A stretch of 64,000 bases of DNA, taken from positions 53,171,928 to 53,235,927 of the forward strand of contig NC_041019.1 of assembly GCF_004193775.1 (NCBI RefSeq), written 5' to 3'. The notes below the pieces were generated by a model. It did no database searches, was not told where the DNA came from, and was given only the letters and a program-made list of their open reading frames with translations. Position 1 is the first letter of the stretch, and each line of letters opens with the position of its first letter. The position numbers and the translations under genes are program-made. The DNA is from Glycine soja (taxonomy: Eukaryota > Streptophyta > Magnoliopsida > Fabales > Fabaceae). Positions 1 to 11,690 of this stretch are shown one piece after another.

Positions 1-245
1 TAGCTTGAACAGTTGTTATAGGCAATAAGGATAAAAATCCAGGCATAATATCCAAAAAGACAGAAATTTATCAACAATGTAATCACGCTAACAAATGGTA
101 CAAGCTAACATCGTACCATTTCTTTGCTTTTACACATCTGGATGACAAAATTGAAATGGAAAATCTGTTTGTTTTTCCAAAGAAGTTGAGGCAAGTCCAA
201 AGAAATGGGCCACGGCAAGCTTTATTCTAGGTTTTGCAAATGAGC
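1..245 (-). pseudogene. AGO5-like Argonaute fragment, copy A arm
   Basis: This is the copy A counterpart of the right arm of the Argonaute inverted repeat at 19316-19563. Only about the first 39 bases fall in the exon that encodes the start of the MID-domain segment in copy B; the rest matches the intron and degenerate upstream sequence. The remaining exon sequence would lie left of the window. It cannot be a functional gene as seen here. Confidence 0.6.
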
Positions 246-600
246 AAGGCAGCTGCAAGGTCTGCGACATTGCAGGACATAAATATGATTACCAGAATCT
301 GATTCATCAGATAATCATTCCAGTATATTCTGGCAGCTGAATTGTTATTACCCATTTCTTTATGCTTCCTGCATATATATTAAATGTTTCACATGATTAT
401 TTTAATTTTCTCATGACCAGAAAATGCAAGAAACAAAACCCTTAACAGGGAATTTCCCATGTATTTAACTGCATCTGCTATATGCTAGGAATCAATGAAG
501 TCAGAAATTGAAAGATTCTAACGAAATATATTTCTTTTATAAATGCTTCGTTGAAGAGGTAATCACTATTTGATGACAGATAATATTTCATATATTCTTT

Positions 601-666
601 TAGCCCAATTCTTGCTGTTAGAATTCATATCAAAGAAACAAAAGAGGTTTACAAATCTAGCAAAAG
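601..666. repeat. 66-bp direct repeat, first member
   Basis: This begins TAGCCCAATTCTTGCTG and ends CTAGCAAAAG, and recurs almost unchanged at 4200-4264 in the same orientation. Copy B carries the same pair at 19910-19975 and 23219-23284, so the repeat is older than the segmental duplication. Confidence 0.9.
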
Positions 667-964
667 ATACTTCTCGAATATATTAAAAAGAAGTAAGTAA
701 TCAAAATAGTATAAGAGAACTGAAATTCTTTCTTTAATAGTATCATCATTTGTAAGGAACAACTCGGGCTTCAAAATCTTGTAAAATATATAATTAATTT
801 CTTGATGCATTGAAAAACAAAAAGATAGTCAGATTTGCTTGGACTAGAAATATATCCTGAGCAGGCTGCCATAAATTTTTAACATCCTATAAAATTTTCA
901 TTTACTCAGATTTATTCTGCATTAGGGTTTAATTTGGGTTGAAAAACCATTAATTACCAAAAAC

Positions 965-966
<2 letters not shown>

Positions 967-1026
<60 letters not shown>
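967..1026. repeat. (AT)n microsatellite
   Basis: About 30 uninterrupted AT units. The orthologous tract in copy B (20273-20311) is about 20 bp shorter, showing slippage after the duplication. Confidence 0.97.
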
Positions 1027-1028
<2 letters not shown>

Positions 1029-3778
1029 GAAAGAACTAAAAATATGATAAACTCGTGATAGTAACTATAGTGTGGTCCATAGGTCAACTTTGTGATGGCC
1101 TTATCAACAATTTTTTACCAAACACAAAACGCAGATTAGCTAGGCAAAACTAATATGTAGACTGGACAAACAAGTTATAAAAATGTAATTTATATTATAA
1201 TATATATTTTAAAATATATTACATCGGCACAAAAAAATTATATTATGTAGAGTTTAGTCTTTTATGTTAATATAGTAAATCTTATAAATTATTATATATA
1301 GATAGGGTATTTTGCTTTAAAAGGTTGTATAATAACCCACCACTTGCATGTACACACATGGTAATTAAGAATAAGAGAAATGTTACCTTTAAGCAGCAGT
1401 GATAAGTTGTTCATCCGTTAAGTAAACATAATAGTTAAATACTATGTAGGCTGTATTTCCATTACCCAGACATGGAACATATTTCAAGAACCGAATCAAT
1501 CATTTTTGCTCAATTAGGGACATGCAAACTCTACTTTGTTCTATGCGGGTCAAACCCTGTCGGTTTTGTGTTACCTAACAAAAAGTGAAAAGAATTGGAA
1601 AATAGGATAAAATAGATCTAGAAAACCTCAAGGGGAAATAGGGAAAAATGAACAAATGAATTGCACAAATAGACCAAACAAAAATTAAATAATGAAAAAT
1701 AAATTGAATAAGAAAAAAATACAAAAAAAGAGAGAAAGATTTCAGACCTTCAACAAGTTTCGAATGGCTTGCGAGGATGTGAGTGGTGGAAAAGAGAAGG
1801 ATGAGATTTGGTGGTAGAAAGGGAGAAACTTGAAACTTTGAAAGTGAAATGAAGTATTGATTTAGGACTTACCGTAGAGAATAAAAGACAGAAAAGACAA
1901 GAGATACAAGAGAAAAGAAAAAGAGAGGAACTTAATATATATGATTCTGACAACACCATCAACCAATGGTGTAGAAGATGATAGTGAAGGTGCGGCTCAA
2001 AGGATTTGTATGGTCAAACTCGTAACGTAACTAACCAGGGTCATGCTATCAAGTGTTTTAATAAGTGTTAAGAAATATTTAATATATTTTTATTAATTTC
2101 TTAAAATAATTTAATAAATAATTAATGATATTTATATTTTTAATATAATAATTAATAATTAATGTTTTTTATTCTAAATAAAAAAGTATTAGTTTATATA
2201 AGAAAAAAATATTAGTAAATGATTTGAATATATTATTTTTTTATATTTTGAGTATAGCAGTTTCTTTTGATAACATTTATTATTTAATGAATGTTTGATA
2301 TATTTATTGTTTAAAATAATTATAGAAATTATTAAAAGAATTAATATTTTCAATATAATAAATTACTTTATTCTTCAAATAATAACTTACTTAATCAAAA
2401 TAGTGGATCTGACCTTTCTACTGTCCTTTTTGGTTTTGTCCCTTCAAATGATGTAATTTTGATTCAAAAACGACATCATTCTAAAAAGACAGCACCAAAA
2501 AAGACAACAGGAAGATTCTAAAATAGTTTACCATAAATTTAAGAGTTTATTATAAGAGATTTATTAATTTTATATTAAATTGATTTGTAAGTTTATGAAC
2601 AATTTGATAAATTTTAATTAATTTCTTGACCAATAGTAGTAGTAGTAATTAATGCCTCCAAAGCATTTGTCCACTTGCCATGTCTGATATCAATAACGTA
2701 TCTCTTTTTTATTATTTCAACTTTAGAAATATTATAAAAGTTCTATCTGACGTACTCTTTTGAATGCAGTCTATTTTTTGGTAGAAATTTATTGATGTTG
2801 AAAAAAATTTGTAGGTCTCACATTAAGTATAATAATTTTCTCTCAAATTTTATAATTTTTCAATAAATAAATTTTCACTTATGAAAAAATGTTTCTAACG
2901 CATACTCCTCTTTCAATTTTCTTCTTCTCTCCATCAGTCATATTTTTGTTAATTGGTATGAGTTTGATAGTCTTCCTCAAGTTTTTTATATTGCAAAATT
3001 TTGACAATAATAATAAATGGATTTAATTATAGCTAGCTCCCTATCACATTCAACTAATTTGCAATTTCTGCTCCTTTACACAAAAGAGATCATTTTAGTC
3101 TATAATACAACTTTGATCCTCTTATTGCTCAATCTGTAATTTCGGTCTCACATCTTAAAACAAAGACATTCAAGTCTTCAGTTTTTGAAAAATTTATATT
3201 TTGGTTCGCTCTTTAATTTTGTGTATATTTATTTCTTATATTTAATTAGTTAAATCATTCTCAATAACACCTTAAATAAATACGTTAGTATTAGGATTCA
3301 ATTGAATTAAAATAAAAATATATAAAACTAAATATTAGACCAAAATGACTGATTTTAAAAAATTGAAAGACTAAATTATTTTATTTAATTTAAAATAGGG
3401 GAACAAAAATGGAGATGGGACAAAATAAGGAGAAAAAGTTGTATTTTAGATATCATTTTATTTTATTCCATACATTCTTTGAATGTTGTCTTATATGAAT
3501 GGGTATCAATTTAGTGCTCCTCTCTCTATGATCAGGCATTGTGACTAGCGATCAAAATTGTGATTTCTAGGATGCTTGTTTGTAATGTGGCTTCCTTTAA
3601 CATGATGATCACAATATATGTACAATATATATAGGAGGTTGGATGAGGTCCTGGAGTTGTTTGAGAAATGAATGTTTATGACGTCAACAAATTTATGCCT
3701 AGGAAGGACATGCCGTCATGGAATCTTTGTGATGTCAAAAACTGAATGTTCTTGTCCTACACTCACCAAAGATGGTTA

Positions 3779-3908
3779 GCTTTCACTAATCTCAATTTCC
3801 ATAAGAGAGCAAGGGTGCAAAATCTGCCCCAAGGATTGCTAACTACTATCCAGGATTAGACAAATCACCATATTATGCATATAGCCCAGCAAAAGAACAC
3901 ACAATTCA

Positions 3909-3976
<68 letters not shown>

Positions 3977-4053
3977 AGACTTCGATTTTAGAGCTCCACA
4001 ACAATGAGAACAAATTCCTACCTTAAGCAGCACAGTTTTTACAAAGGCAATTA
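3779..4053. repeat. 275-bp segment present in copy A only, with (AT)n core
   Basis: Copy B reads straight from GATGGTTA to TCTAAAG at about 23065, while copy A has 275 extra bases there. The junctions share TTA, which suits a microhomology deletion in copy B at least as well as an insertion in copy A. The core is an AT tract at 3912-3974. Confidence 0.85.
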
Positions 4054-4199
4054 TCTAAAGTTCAAGACACTAATTTAAAGTCCTTGACAAATATAAAAAC
4101 CATATTACAATAAATCTCTGCAAGTTGGCAATAATCCATATATATCGTACTGCCTCCTTGAGAAGGTATGGAAAGACAAATTAAAATCCTTCACATTTT

Positions 4200-4264
4200 T
4201 AGCCCAATCCTTGCTGTAAGAATTCATATCAAAGAAACAAAAGAGGTTTACAAATCTAGCAAAA
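4200..4264. repeat. 66-bp direct repeat, second member
   Basis: Near-identical to 601-666, about 3.6 kb away in the same orientation. The repeat is much too short and unstructured to call an LTR. Confidence 0.9.
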
Positions 4265-5284
4265 GTATTGAAATATATGATATACTTAAATACACTTTAT
4301 ACTTGAAAAGTATTGAAATTAATATATTAGTAATCTTTTTAAATTAACAAATCAATATGTACATTTTTTATTAAGATAAATAAATCATGCTCATCATTAA
4401 TCTTTTAATTTGTGTTTTTTAAAAAATAATTTTTTATTTTATATAATTACTGAAAAATTATAATTAGTAAATACCCTTTTGTAAAATTAAGTATTTTAAA
4501 ATGTAAGGTATAAGTGTAACACTAATGATTCATTAAGGTTCAATATGTTATAATTAAGTAAAATTTATACATTGATGAGAATTCAATTTGACTTTAGTAC
4601 AACATGTACACTAAGAAAAGTCCAATAAGATGTAATCTCTAACTTATGTGGTCACTAAAATCAAGAGCCTTGGAGTGAGAAATACATTCTTTCACCACTA
4701 CACTTAAATACTCATTTGAATATTTGATATAAAATATAGTATTAATATAAGTTTTATACGAAAATAGTTCAAAATTTAAATTTTATTCTTTTTAATTTAT
4801 TATATTTTTATAATTTTATATATTATCTTTCAAAATATAATATATAAGATTAAATTATATTTTTACATAAATTAGAATAAGTATATTTATATAATTTTAT
4901 TTTTTTATATTATATTTATCTTTAAAATAATGCTTTGATTTAGTAACAAATTTTTTATCTATATTCATGCTATTTATTGTAATATATATAAAAAAATACC
5001 ATCAATAAATCACATACATAAATATTTTAAAAAATAAAAAATACTGTCATTTAATTATGTATCTTTACTATATAATTTAATTCTTTAAAAAATACATACC
5101 TGATTAAATAAAGTTTAATATAAATAAAAAATACTATTATAATAAATAAAAACAATATCTTAATATAGGTAAAAAAATATTATTATTAAATAACATATAT
5201 AAATATTTTAAAAGATAATAAAATACTATCATTTTGTGATATTATAATTTATATTAAAAAAATATAAATTAAAGATACAATTTA

Positions 5285-6585
5285 GGCTAAATTACACTTT
5301 TGGTCCCCACTTTAGGTCTAATTTCGCATTTGGTCCTCCAGTATTTTAATTCACAAATTGGGTCTCCCTGTTTTGTAAAATCCTGCAATGTTAGTCCTCG
5401 AACGTCTTAATTGGACGTTGACCGTTAAGCTCAGACGTTGACTGTCACGTGTCAATATCTGAGAGGCTCTTGAAAATTTTTACCCATCTATGATAAAAAA
5501 AATTTACGCTGACCCAATCCCCCCTAACCCTAATCTCTACCCCTAAACGAAAACCTAAATCAAATGTATTTACAAATCCCTAACTCTAAAAGTTTAATTT
5601 CATTATATTCTATTCCTCAACTTATTTTATTTCAATAATTCATTCCATTTCTTCTCTTTTCATCAACCTAAGTATAACTCAAAGCATGAAATTCTGAACC
5701 ATATAATATTACCTCCCGACTTAGAAGTGGTTGGAGTTGGAGGAACAGAGACTGATGGTGTAGGCATTGGGGTTGGGGAGGAAGCAGTGGTGTTGGCATG
5801 AAAGAAAAGGTACAATTCGTACCTGACATTATAGGTGGGATTTAAAATTCTCCCTCCTTGTTTTCCTTCACAGCACCATGGAAGGAGCCCTACGACATCA
5901 CTGAGACAACTTCTACAACCTTGGGTTGACAAGTCTGGCGTGTACTGAACTAGACAATAAAGGTTTTGAAACCCGAATATGTTTGCCTGCTTTGTGTTGT
6001 ATTTCTTGGCAGCAATGGCCACTTCATCTATAGTTTTGTTCACAGTTTTGAACATCAAATGCGTGAAGTTTTCCTGGTTTGAGATATTGGCGGTGTTGGA
6101 CAGGCCAATAACAGGCCTTGTGTCTACAGTGGAGAAAAAGGAGCGGTTGGAATAGCGAACCATGCACTTGTCGTACCAGATCACAACTTGTTTGGACAAG
6201 GAGCACTATGAGTCTGATGATAGTTTCTGCGTTGTGTTTATAACGCACTGTGCACACGACTGAAATGGGACGTCACCCGTGCACATGAAAAGTACATAGA
6301 CAGTGTCTGAGGGGTTTGTTCCCGTCACTATGGAGTTGTAGAATACATTGTTGGTAGCAGCTGAAATTTTATTTTACCACAGATGGATAAAAATTTTCAA
6401 GAGCCTCTCAGACATTGACACGTGATAGTCAACATTTGAGCTTAATAGTCAATGTCCAATTAAGGCATTCGGGACCAACATTTTAAGATTTTACAAAATA
6501 GAAAGATCAAATTTATGAATTAAATTAATGAGGAACCAAATGCAAAATTGGACCTAAAGTGGGAAATCAAAAGTGCAATTTAGCC
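5285..6585. mobile_element. Mutator-like element with captured gene fragment (Pack-MULE type), copy A
   Basis: Terminal inverted repeats of about 200 bp start GGCTAAATTACACTTTTGG on the left and end GTGCAATTTAGCC on the right; landmarks such as the GTCAACGT and GAGAGGCTCTTGAAAATTTT blocks pair across the element. The interior is a reverse-oriented piece of a DUF26 receptor-kinase gene. No transposase is present, so it is non-autonomous. The 9-bp target duplication is imperfect: copy B has TAAAATTTA on the left, and both copies have TAAAAAATTTA on the right. Long TIRs, a GGCTAAA terminus and gene capture indicate the Mutator superfamily, by inference. Confidence 0.75.
5713..6361 (-). pseudogene. 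Cysteine-rich receptor-like kinase (DUF26/Gnk2) ectodomain fragment
   Basis: Read on the minus strand, this is the first-exon region of a CRK: the later part of a first DUF26 domain (NPSDTVYVLFMCTGDVPFQS, then CAQCV), then a second DUF26 domain with CRSCL, LPWCCEGKQGGRIL and NVRYELYLF, and a Pro/Ser/Thr linker (PTPSVSVPPTPTTSKSGG). It stops exactly at a GT donor (5711-5712) followed by intron-like sequence, so capture was from genomic DNA rather than cDNA. Defects: a stop codon just after LSSDS in the first domain, and the third Cys of the second domain's C-X8-C-X2-C-like set replaced (TYN instead of SCN). There is no signal peptide, transmembrane segment or kinase domain. It is not a functional receptor. 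Confidence 0.85.
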
Positions 6586-7300
6586 TAAAAAATTTATATA
6601 TTATATCTTCATTGTATAAAATAAGTTTTCAATAATTGATAAAAATACATAACATTATAAAAATATAATATACAAAATAAAAATAAAACTTATATAAGTA
6701 TACATATTCTAATTTATACGAAAATAAAATTTAATCTTATATATTATTATATTTTAAAAGATAATATATAAGATTATAAAATACAATAAATTAAAACAGA
6801 ATAAAATTTAAATTTTATATTATTTTCACATAAAACTTATATTAATATTATATTTTGTACTAATGAGTATTTAGGTGTAGTGGTAAAAGAATGTGTTTTT
6901 CATTCCAAGGATCATGATTCTAGTCCTTAATCAGTATTTTTATAGTCTAAGGCCCATTAATGATTTACTAAGGTTCAATGTGCGGAGACAGCTATTAGTG
7001 TTAACAAAGTCATTGATTTGTTGGGAGATTAACATGGCAGTGTGTGTTGGTCTTTTTTGCAGAAGCAGAACTTCAAGACCAAATTTAGCAGAGCTTCATC
7101 TCCAAATTTCTGCTTCCTCTGTTTTGGGATATTAAGATCTAGAAACAATGTGATACTAAAGTTCCCAAAGTGAGAGAAAGATTAAGCATTCTTAACAGTG
7201 AATGAAGGAGGACTGTGACATCGATCAGAGGCACCACAGGTGAGAACAGAAAGAGGGTTAAGAGTGGTGCACTGAGTCGAAATGAACTGCTTATGTTTAT
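6586..7300. other. AT-rich flank and conserved tail of copy A
   Basis: The first part is the right arm of the outer inverted repeat. From about 6955 the sequence is more balanced in composition and nearly identical to copy B (26035-26380). A short open frame at 6893-7135 shows no recognisable domain and is not called as a gene. Confidence 0.5.
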
Positions 7301-7304
7301 TACT

Positions 7305-7356
7305 AGCCCACATCGAGTAGTGCACTGAGTGGAAGTTATCTGCTTATGCTATAAAG
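7305..7356 (+). promoter_or_regulatory. snRNA-type USE plus TATA module, copy A
   Basis: AGCCCACATCG matches the plant upstream sequence element core of snRNA promoters (RTCCCACATCG). TATAAA begins at 7350, leaving 34 nt between the two. In plants that spacing is typical of Pol II snRNA promoters; Pol III U-RNA promoters have about 10 nt less. No known U-snRNA sequence is recognisable after the TATA. This may be an orphan promoter or a repeat-borne copy. Confidence 0.45.
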
Positions 7357-7700
7357 TGGACGACTTTCATTGAGAAACCGTGTGATAAGTCCAAAACAAA
7401 CTTTTCTTTTGTCTTTAGAAGAATATCGACTTTTTGTCACCTAAATTATACATATATCAATTTTTGAAAGAGTCTTTCAGTTTGGAAGGCTATGCAACAT
7501 GAATCTAAAAACATTGTTGTACCGAATTTATCTAATGGTACAGTCTTCTGAATGCCCAACATCCATAAATGAGAGATTGTAAATAAGATAAGAAAAAAAT
7601 GATTAGCAGTATAATAATTAATCTTGTCACGTTAAAAGATTAATTTCATAATAATATGGCCAAATGATTTTTAAAAATATTTATATCTAAAATGTTAATA

Positions 7701-8160
7701 ATTTTATAGTTTTTAATAAATTTTTCTAATAATTTTATAGTTTTTAATAAATTTTTTTATTATAAAAGTTAGAAAAAGTGTTAGAGGAAATGCTAGTAAC
7801 ATTCCACACATGTTTGATATATTTAATCAAAAGGAAAATTTTGCTTTTGAAAACAGAAACTAGTGTGTTTGATTAAGGATCATGTATGTGGTTTTCATAT
7901 TAAAGTTGAAGCACATAGTTCTAGCTTTTACACCAAAGACTCATTTGATGACATGATTTTTTGCTTGGGGAACGAAGTTCCAAACATATACTACATTAAA
8001 TTTGTGATTTGTTCTCTCAACTCGTGTGAAGCAGTTAAATAATTGATTGTTTAAAAAAAAAAAAAACCCTTTTTAATGTATATCTTTGACTTCCAAAAAA
8101 GAAACCCCCTTTTTAGGGCTTTTGAGAAACTAAGGGCAAACGTTTCTAACTTATATGCAG
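7701..8160. other. Intergenic, nothing recognised
   Basis: This follows the end of duplication copy A. It has a short tandem repeat of a TAATTTTATAGTTTTTAATA-like unit around 7690-7760 and a poly-A tract at about 8053. Searching by eye for the missing upstream exons of the C2-domain gene gave nothing. Confidence 0.5.
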
Positions 8161-8641
8161 AATTAATCTGGAACCAGTGTTTGCTGTGGGGAGCATTCCA
8201 GAAACTTCTTATAATGTCGTGAAGGACCAGAAGTACTGTGGGGAGATCAAGGTTGCACTCACCTTTAATCCTGAGGTAAATTTATCAGCCCTTTTAGTGC
8301 TGTTTAACCAAGCACACAAGCACTAGTGCTGCAAAGTTTGTATTGACACTTTAAGAAAATTTTATATGTATGATGCAATAATAATGATACAACTTGGGGC
8401 TGTAAATTTGTCTCTCTCTCTCTCTCTCTCTTAATAGAAAAAAAAAAGTTTCAAAACAAAGTACCCTTTAAAAGCATATATACATGCACAGACCCTTTTA
8501 GTTTTCTTCAATTTCCATGTTCTAGCATTTAATTGAATTGCATTGTTGATAAATATGCTTATATTGTTGGTGCTCCAACCCAATTCGTTTTGTATTTTCT
8601 GGTTGCAGAGAGGCAGTGGACTCGGCTATGGCGATGAATAA
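8161..8641 (+). pseudogene. C2-domain protein (At1g63220 / elicitor-responsive type), last two exons only
   Basis: Two exons with good splice sites: 8161-8275 (after TATATGCAG, before GTAAAT) and 8609-8641 (after GGTTGCAG, ending TAA). They encode INLEPVFAVGSIPETSYNV, then VKDQKYCGEIKVALTFNPE, then RGSGLGYGDE and the stop. This matches the end of the small single-C2 proteins such as At1g63220 (family pattern IPLEPVF..GSIPPTAYNVVKD). These proteins bind Ca2+ and phospholipid through the C2 fold, but the Ca2+-binding loops lie upstream and are absent here. No earlier exon is seen between the end of copy A and 8161, so the gene seems beheaded, perhaps at the duplication breakpoint. The reading frame that is left is undamaged, so the break may be young. 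Confidence 0.75.
8411..8431. repeat. (CT)n microsatellite in C2-gene intron
   Basis: About ten CT units in the intron between the two C2-gene exons. Confidence 0.95.
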
Positions 8642-11600
8642 AGCTGTGATCTAAGCGGATGAAGGAGTCACATGATTACTAGCTGTGATGATGCACCTAA
8701 ATTTCTTGGGCCTAGCTATATTTCCGAATAATAAGTTGTTAAAACTTACATTAATGGTGATTCTGTACTTGAATTGGTTTCTAGACTTTTTATTTTCAAC
8801 TCAAATTTACCTATTTTCAATTCTAGTGAAATTCCTTTGCCAACAAATCATTTTATGGTAAAACTTTGTGGTATGTTAGGATTAGACTTGCGCAACACTA
8901 AAACAATTTCCATGTGCTGCGTGTGTTACGTGGACTTGTGTTATGTATATATAAACGGTTTTGGGGCAGGACATGTATTCTCACAAGTTGTGTATGATAC
9001 ATATATTTAATTTATTATTGTGGTTCTCATCTATATTAGGGTCAGTCTAATTTAGAAGCAAGGAATCAAGTTATACATTTGGATCAAAAACCATTGTTAG
9101 GTGAAACGTTGAATGGGAAGACAGTGACAATTATATAATAAACTTATTATCATGATCCAATGAGCCTCATATAAGTGTTATTATATGTTTATTATATCTA
9201 TAAGATTATATAAGTCCATTATTTCCTCCTAACGTCTCTTTAATTTCAACTATTATCAGTTTTTCTTCGTCACCTGACCTGACCCGTGAAGCAGCCTACG
9301 TGAACAAAAATATCTTGACTTTCTCAAAACTATTTGAAGTTTTCATCTGTGAGCTAGATATATATAATAATTTGCACAAGTTTATTTAAAAAGCTAGTAT
9401 CTGATATAACTATGTGTTGAATTTGTAGTTTAAAATGGAAGTTAAGCATTGCAAGCTTCTTTCTTTCTATTTTGAATCTTTGATCTAATTTGCAAGAACG
9501 TGTTTAAAGTCATGCTTCACAAGTCACAATGGCAAATATGCAATGTTTTGTAGCTTATTTTTCTTCTCCATATTTTAGGTGGTTCACTATAAATGTCTGT
9601 TAACAAGCATCGCGCTCACCATATTTTATGTGGATTCACATGAAAGTCTGAAATTTTTAGCAAATTTAATTGACCATTAGATTTCTTGAATTTCTTTATT
9701 GGTAAGTGACAACACTCAACACCAGAGGCCCAGACACACTAGCCGAAAGCCCATGGATTGGGAGGAATACATTCACTAGGCTGTTACTCTAGTAGTGCTA
9801 AATAAAATAGTTCTGTTACAGTGGAATTGCATTCTCCTTGCTTTCTGTATTAGGGGATCACATAGTGGTACATGTGTCAAGCAATGATAGGATGTGTAGA
9901 GCTTTTCTGTTTTATGTCTAAGGGGGTAGAGCTATACATGTATGAATGAAATTGACAGAAGGGATATCGAAAATTTACCAAACATGTATGATTGAAATGC
10001 TTCTCTATCATCTGGTCCTCCAAAGAACATCACTGTTACATTTGTATTTAAAATCTCATTGTAACACTTTAAATATGATGCATAACTGAAATACAACAAA
10101 TCAGTTTTTGCTCCATCTTTGTATGTTTGTGGTTGGTTAGTTTTAGCTGTCTAACAAAATGATAGGGTAGGTCTTGAGAGATCAAAACAGATTCTAAAAA
10201 TTAAGTGGCTTGAAAGTTATTTTGGTGGAATTTAGAATATTATTTATAATGTCATTTAGCCTCTTATTTTTGAATTTTCTAAACACTAAATTATGCTGCC
10301 ATACTATTTTCAAATTCCATTAGGAGTGATTTTAGCCATTGTTGATCCTGTGGTCATTGTTGTTTCGAAATTAAAAGTGGTCTTGCGGTCATTACTAGAT
10401 AGTCAATTGTGCTGAAGCCTCGAACTCAAGTATTTATATCTTTGATTCGAAAACTATTTTGAAATTGTTTTTCTATGCATTACTAGTATAGTTGTAGAAC
10501 TGTTTGATTCATACGCACCACTTGTTGCTGAGTACAGGATAACTTGCAATGCCATGAAAGTAGTTTTTATTGAATAATTTGGAAAGTAAATAACAAATAA
10601 TCAATTTGCAAGCCCAATACCATTCTTTGTTACGTAAATTGCTGTATTTGTTTGACTAACTTTTAAATTCTAATATCACTGAATATGCTTTCTTTTGTAA
10701 CAAAGGAAATTGTTCAAATAAAAATAGTGTCTTATCACTCTTGTAGTTATGTTCTTTGCAATTGCTCTGCGGCACTTAATTTGCATGGTATCCATGTTAA
10801 ATTTTCTGTATAAAACATGAAAAATAACACATCCATAGATATTAATTTAATGGTTATTATATCGAGTTTGAGACTACGAAATAGCATAATTACTGAAGTT
10901 TTCGTCTTTGATTTCTCTCGTGTTCTCATCTTTTAATGTGATTGCTAATGTTAAAACTGAAATTGTTTTCATGCATACAACTTATCATTTTTCATTAACT
11001 TTCAAGAACTAACGGTCATACTTAATTGCTTATTAATTTCAACTTTCTTAAATGTGAGATTGTGCGCATTTGGTGATGTTTGCATTAAGATTTTTTTTAA
11101 TTAATACTAACTATAATTCATTATGTCATTATCATTTTGGAGTACTTCTAGAAAGAAAGGCAAAAAAAACTAGCAAACAATGATTGATCCCACTTTGACA
11201 TCCTTTAAATCCCATGGAAATCTAGCTTTGAGTGCACACTATGTAATCTTCACCTCTCTACGATTATTGTTATTTGTGCTACACAGTAATTTTCTTTCAT
11301 GTCTTGAAACAAATTTAAAGCACAAGTATCACAAGACATCATCAACCTTAATTTATCAGACTTTTGATTTATCAGACTTTTTCACTACTATTACATCTTA
11401 TCTTGTTTTGAATCACAATTAAAAAGCACAAGTAAATCACTTATGACTTATCCTCTTTTGATTAATCCTTTTTTGAAAGCATACACACACACATACACAC
11501 ATACACACATAGAGAGAAAGAGACACACACATACAGAGACACACACACACACACCAACAATAATAAAGCATGACCACCCCCGAACCCCACTATTCCATAT

Positions 11601-11690
11601 TACTTACATAAAGAACTCTTGATGTTGATATTTGTCTGTAATCAAAATTTACATTTTATATGTTGTTGTATGTTATTGTATAAAAGGATC
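8642..11690. other. 3 kb with no recognisable gene
   Basis: Short open frames at 8774-9010 and 11180-11422 show no domain or codon pattern that supports a gene. The right part is probably 5' non-coding sequence of the CACTA element that follows, but no CACTA-type left terminus with subterminal repeats was found. Confidence 0.5.
11481..11555. repeat. (CA)n/(ACAT) microsatellite
   Basis: Interrupted runs of CACACA and CATACACA with an AGAGAG insert, about 140 bp upstream of the CACTA gene ATG. Confidence 0.9.

Larger units (their letters stand above)
246..5284. other. AT-rich non-genic part of duplication copy A
   Basis: No coding exon is recognisable. The stretch holds AT microsatellites, a 66-bp direct repeat (601-666 and 4200-4264), and long AT-rich sequence. 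From about 4655 it becomes the left arm of an outer inverted repeat around the Mutator-like element. Confidence 0.6.
4655..6930. repeat. Outer AT-rich inverted repeat enclosing the Mutator-like element
   Basis: The left arm at about 4655-4935 is the reverse complement of about 6655-6930. Landmarks are CCTTGGAGTGAGAAA on the left and TTTTTCATTCCAAGG on the right, and ACTACACTTAAATACTCAT on the left against ATGAGTATTTAGGTGTAGT on the right. The sequence at 4940-5280 has no partner. The simplest reading is an old foldback element that later received the gene-capturing element at 5285-6585. Copy B has the same structure at about 23695-26010. Confidence 0.75.
1..7700. repeat. Segmental duplication, copy A (direct orientation)
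   Basis: Base 1 aligns with base 19316 and the similarity runs, with small indels, to about 7700 (copy B about 26706). Long stretches are near identical, for example 30-960 against 19345-20270 and 7010-7380 against 26090-26450. Differences include a longer AT microsatellite, a 275-bp segment present only here (3779-4053), and an extra stretch near 7405-7480. The left end lies outside the window, so the true length is unknown. The unit contains an Argonaute arm, a Mutator-like element with a receptor-kinase fragment and a USE/TATA module. No intact gene lies in it. Confidence 0.95.

Noticed and set aside
601..4264. LTR retrotransposon with 66-bp terminal repeats
   Set aside because: No TG..CA ends, primer-binding site, polypurine tract or gag/pol residues between the repeats.
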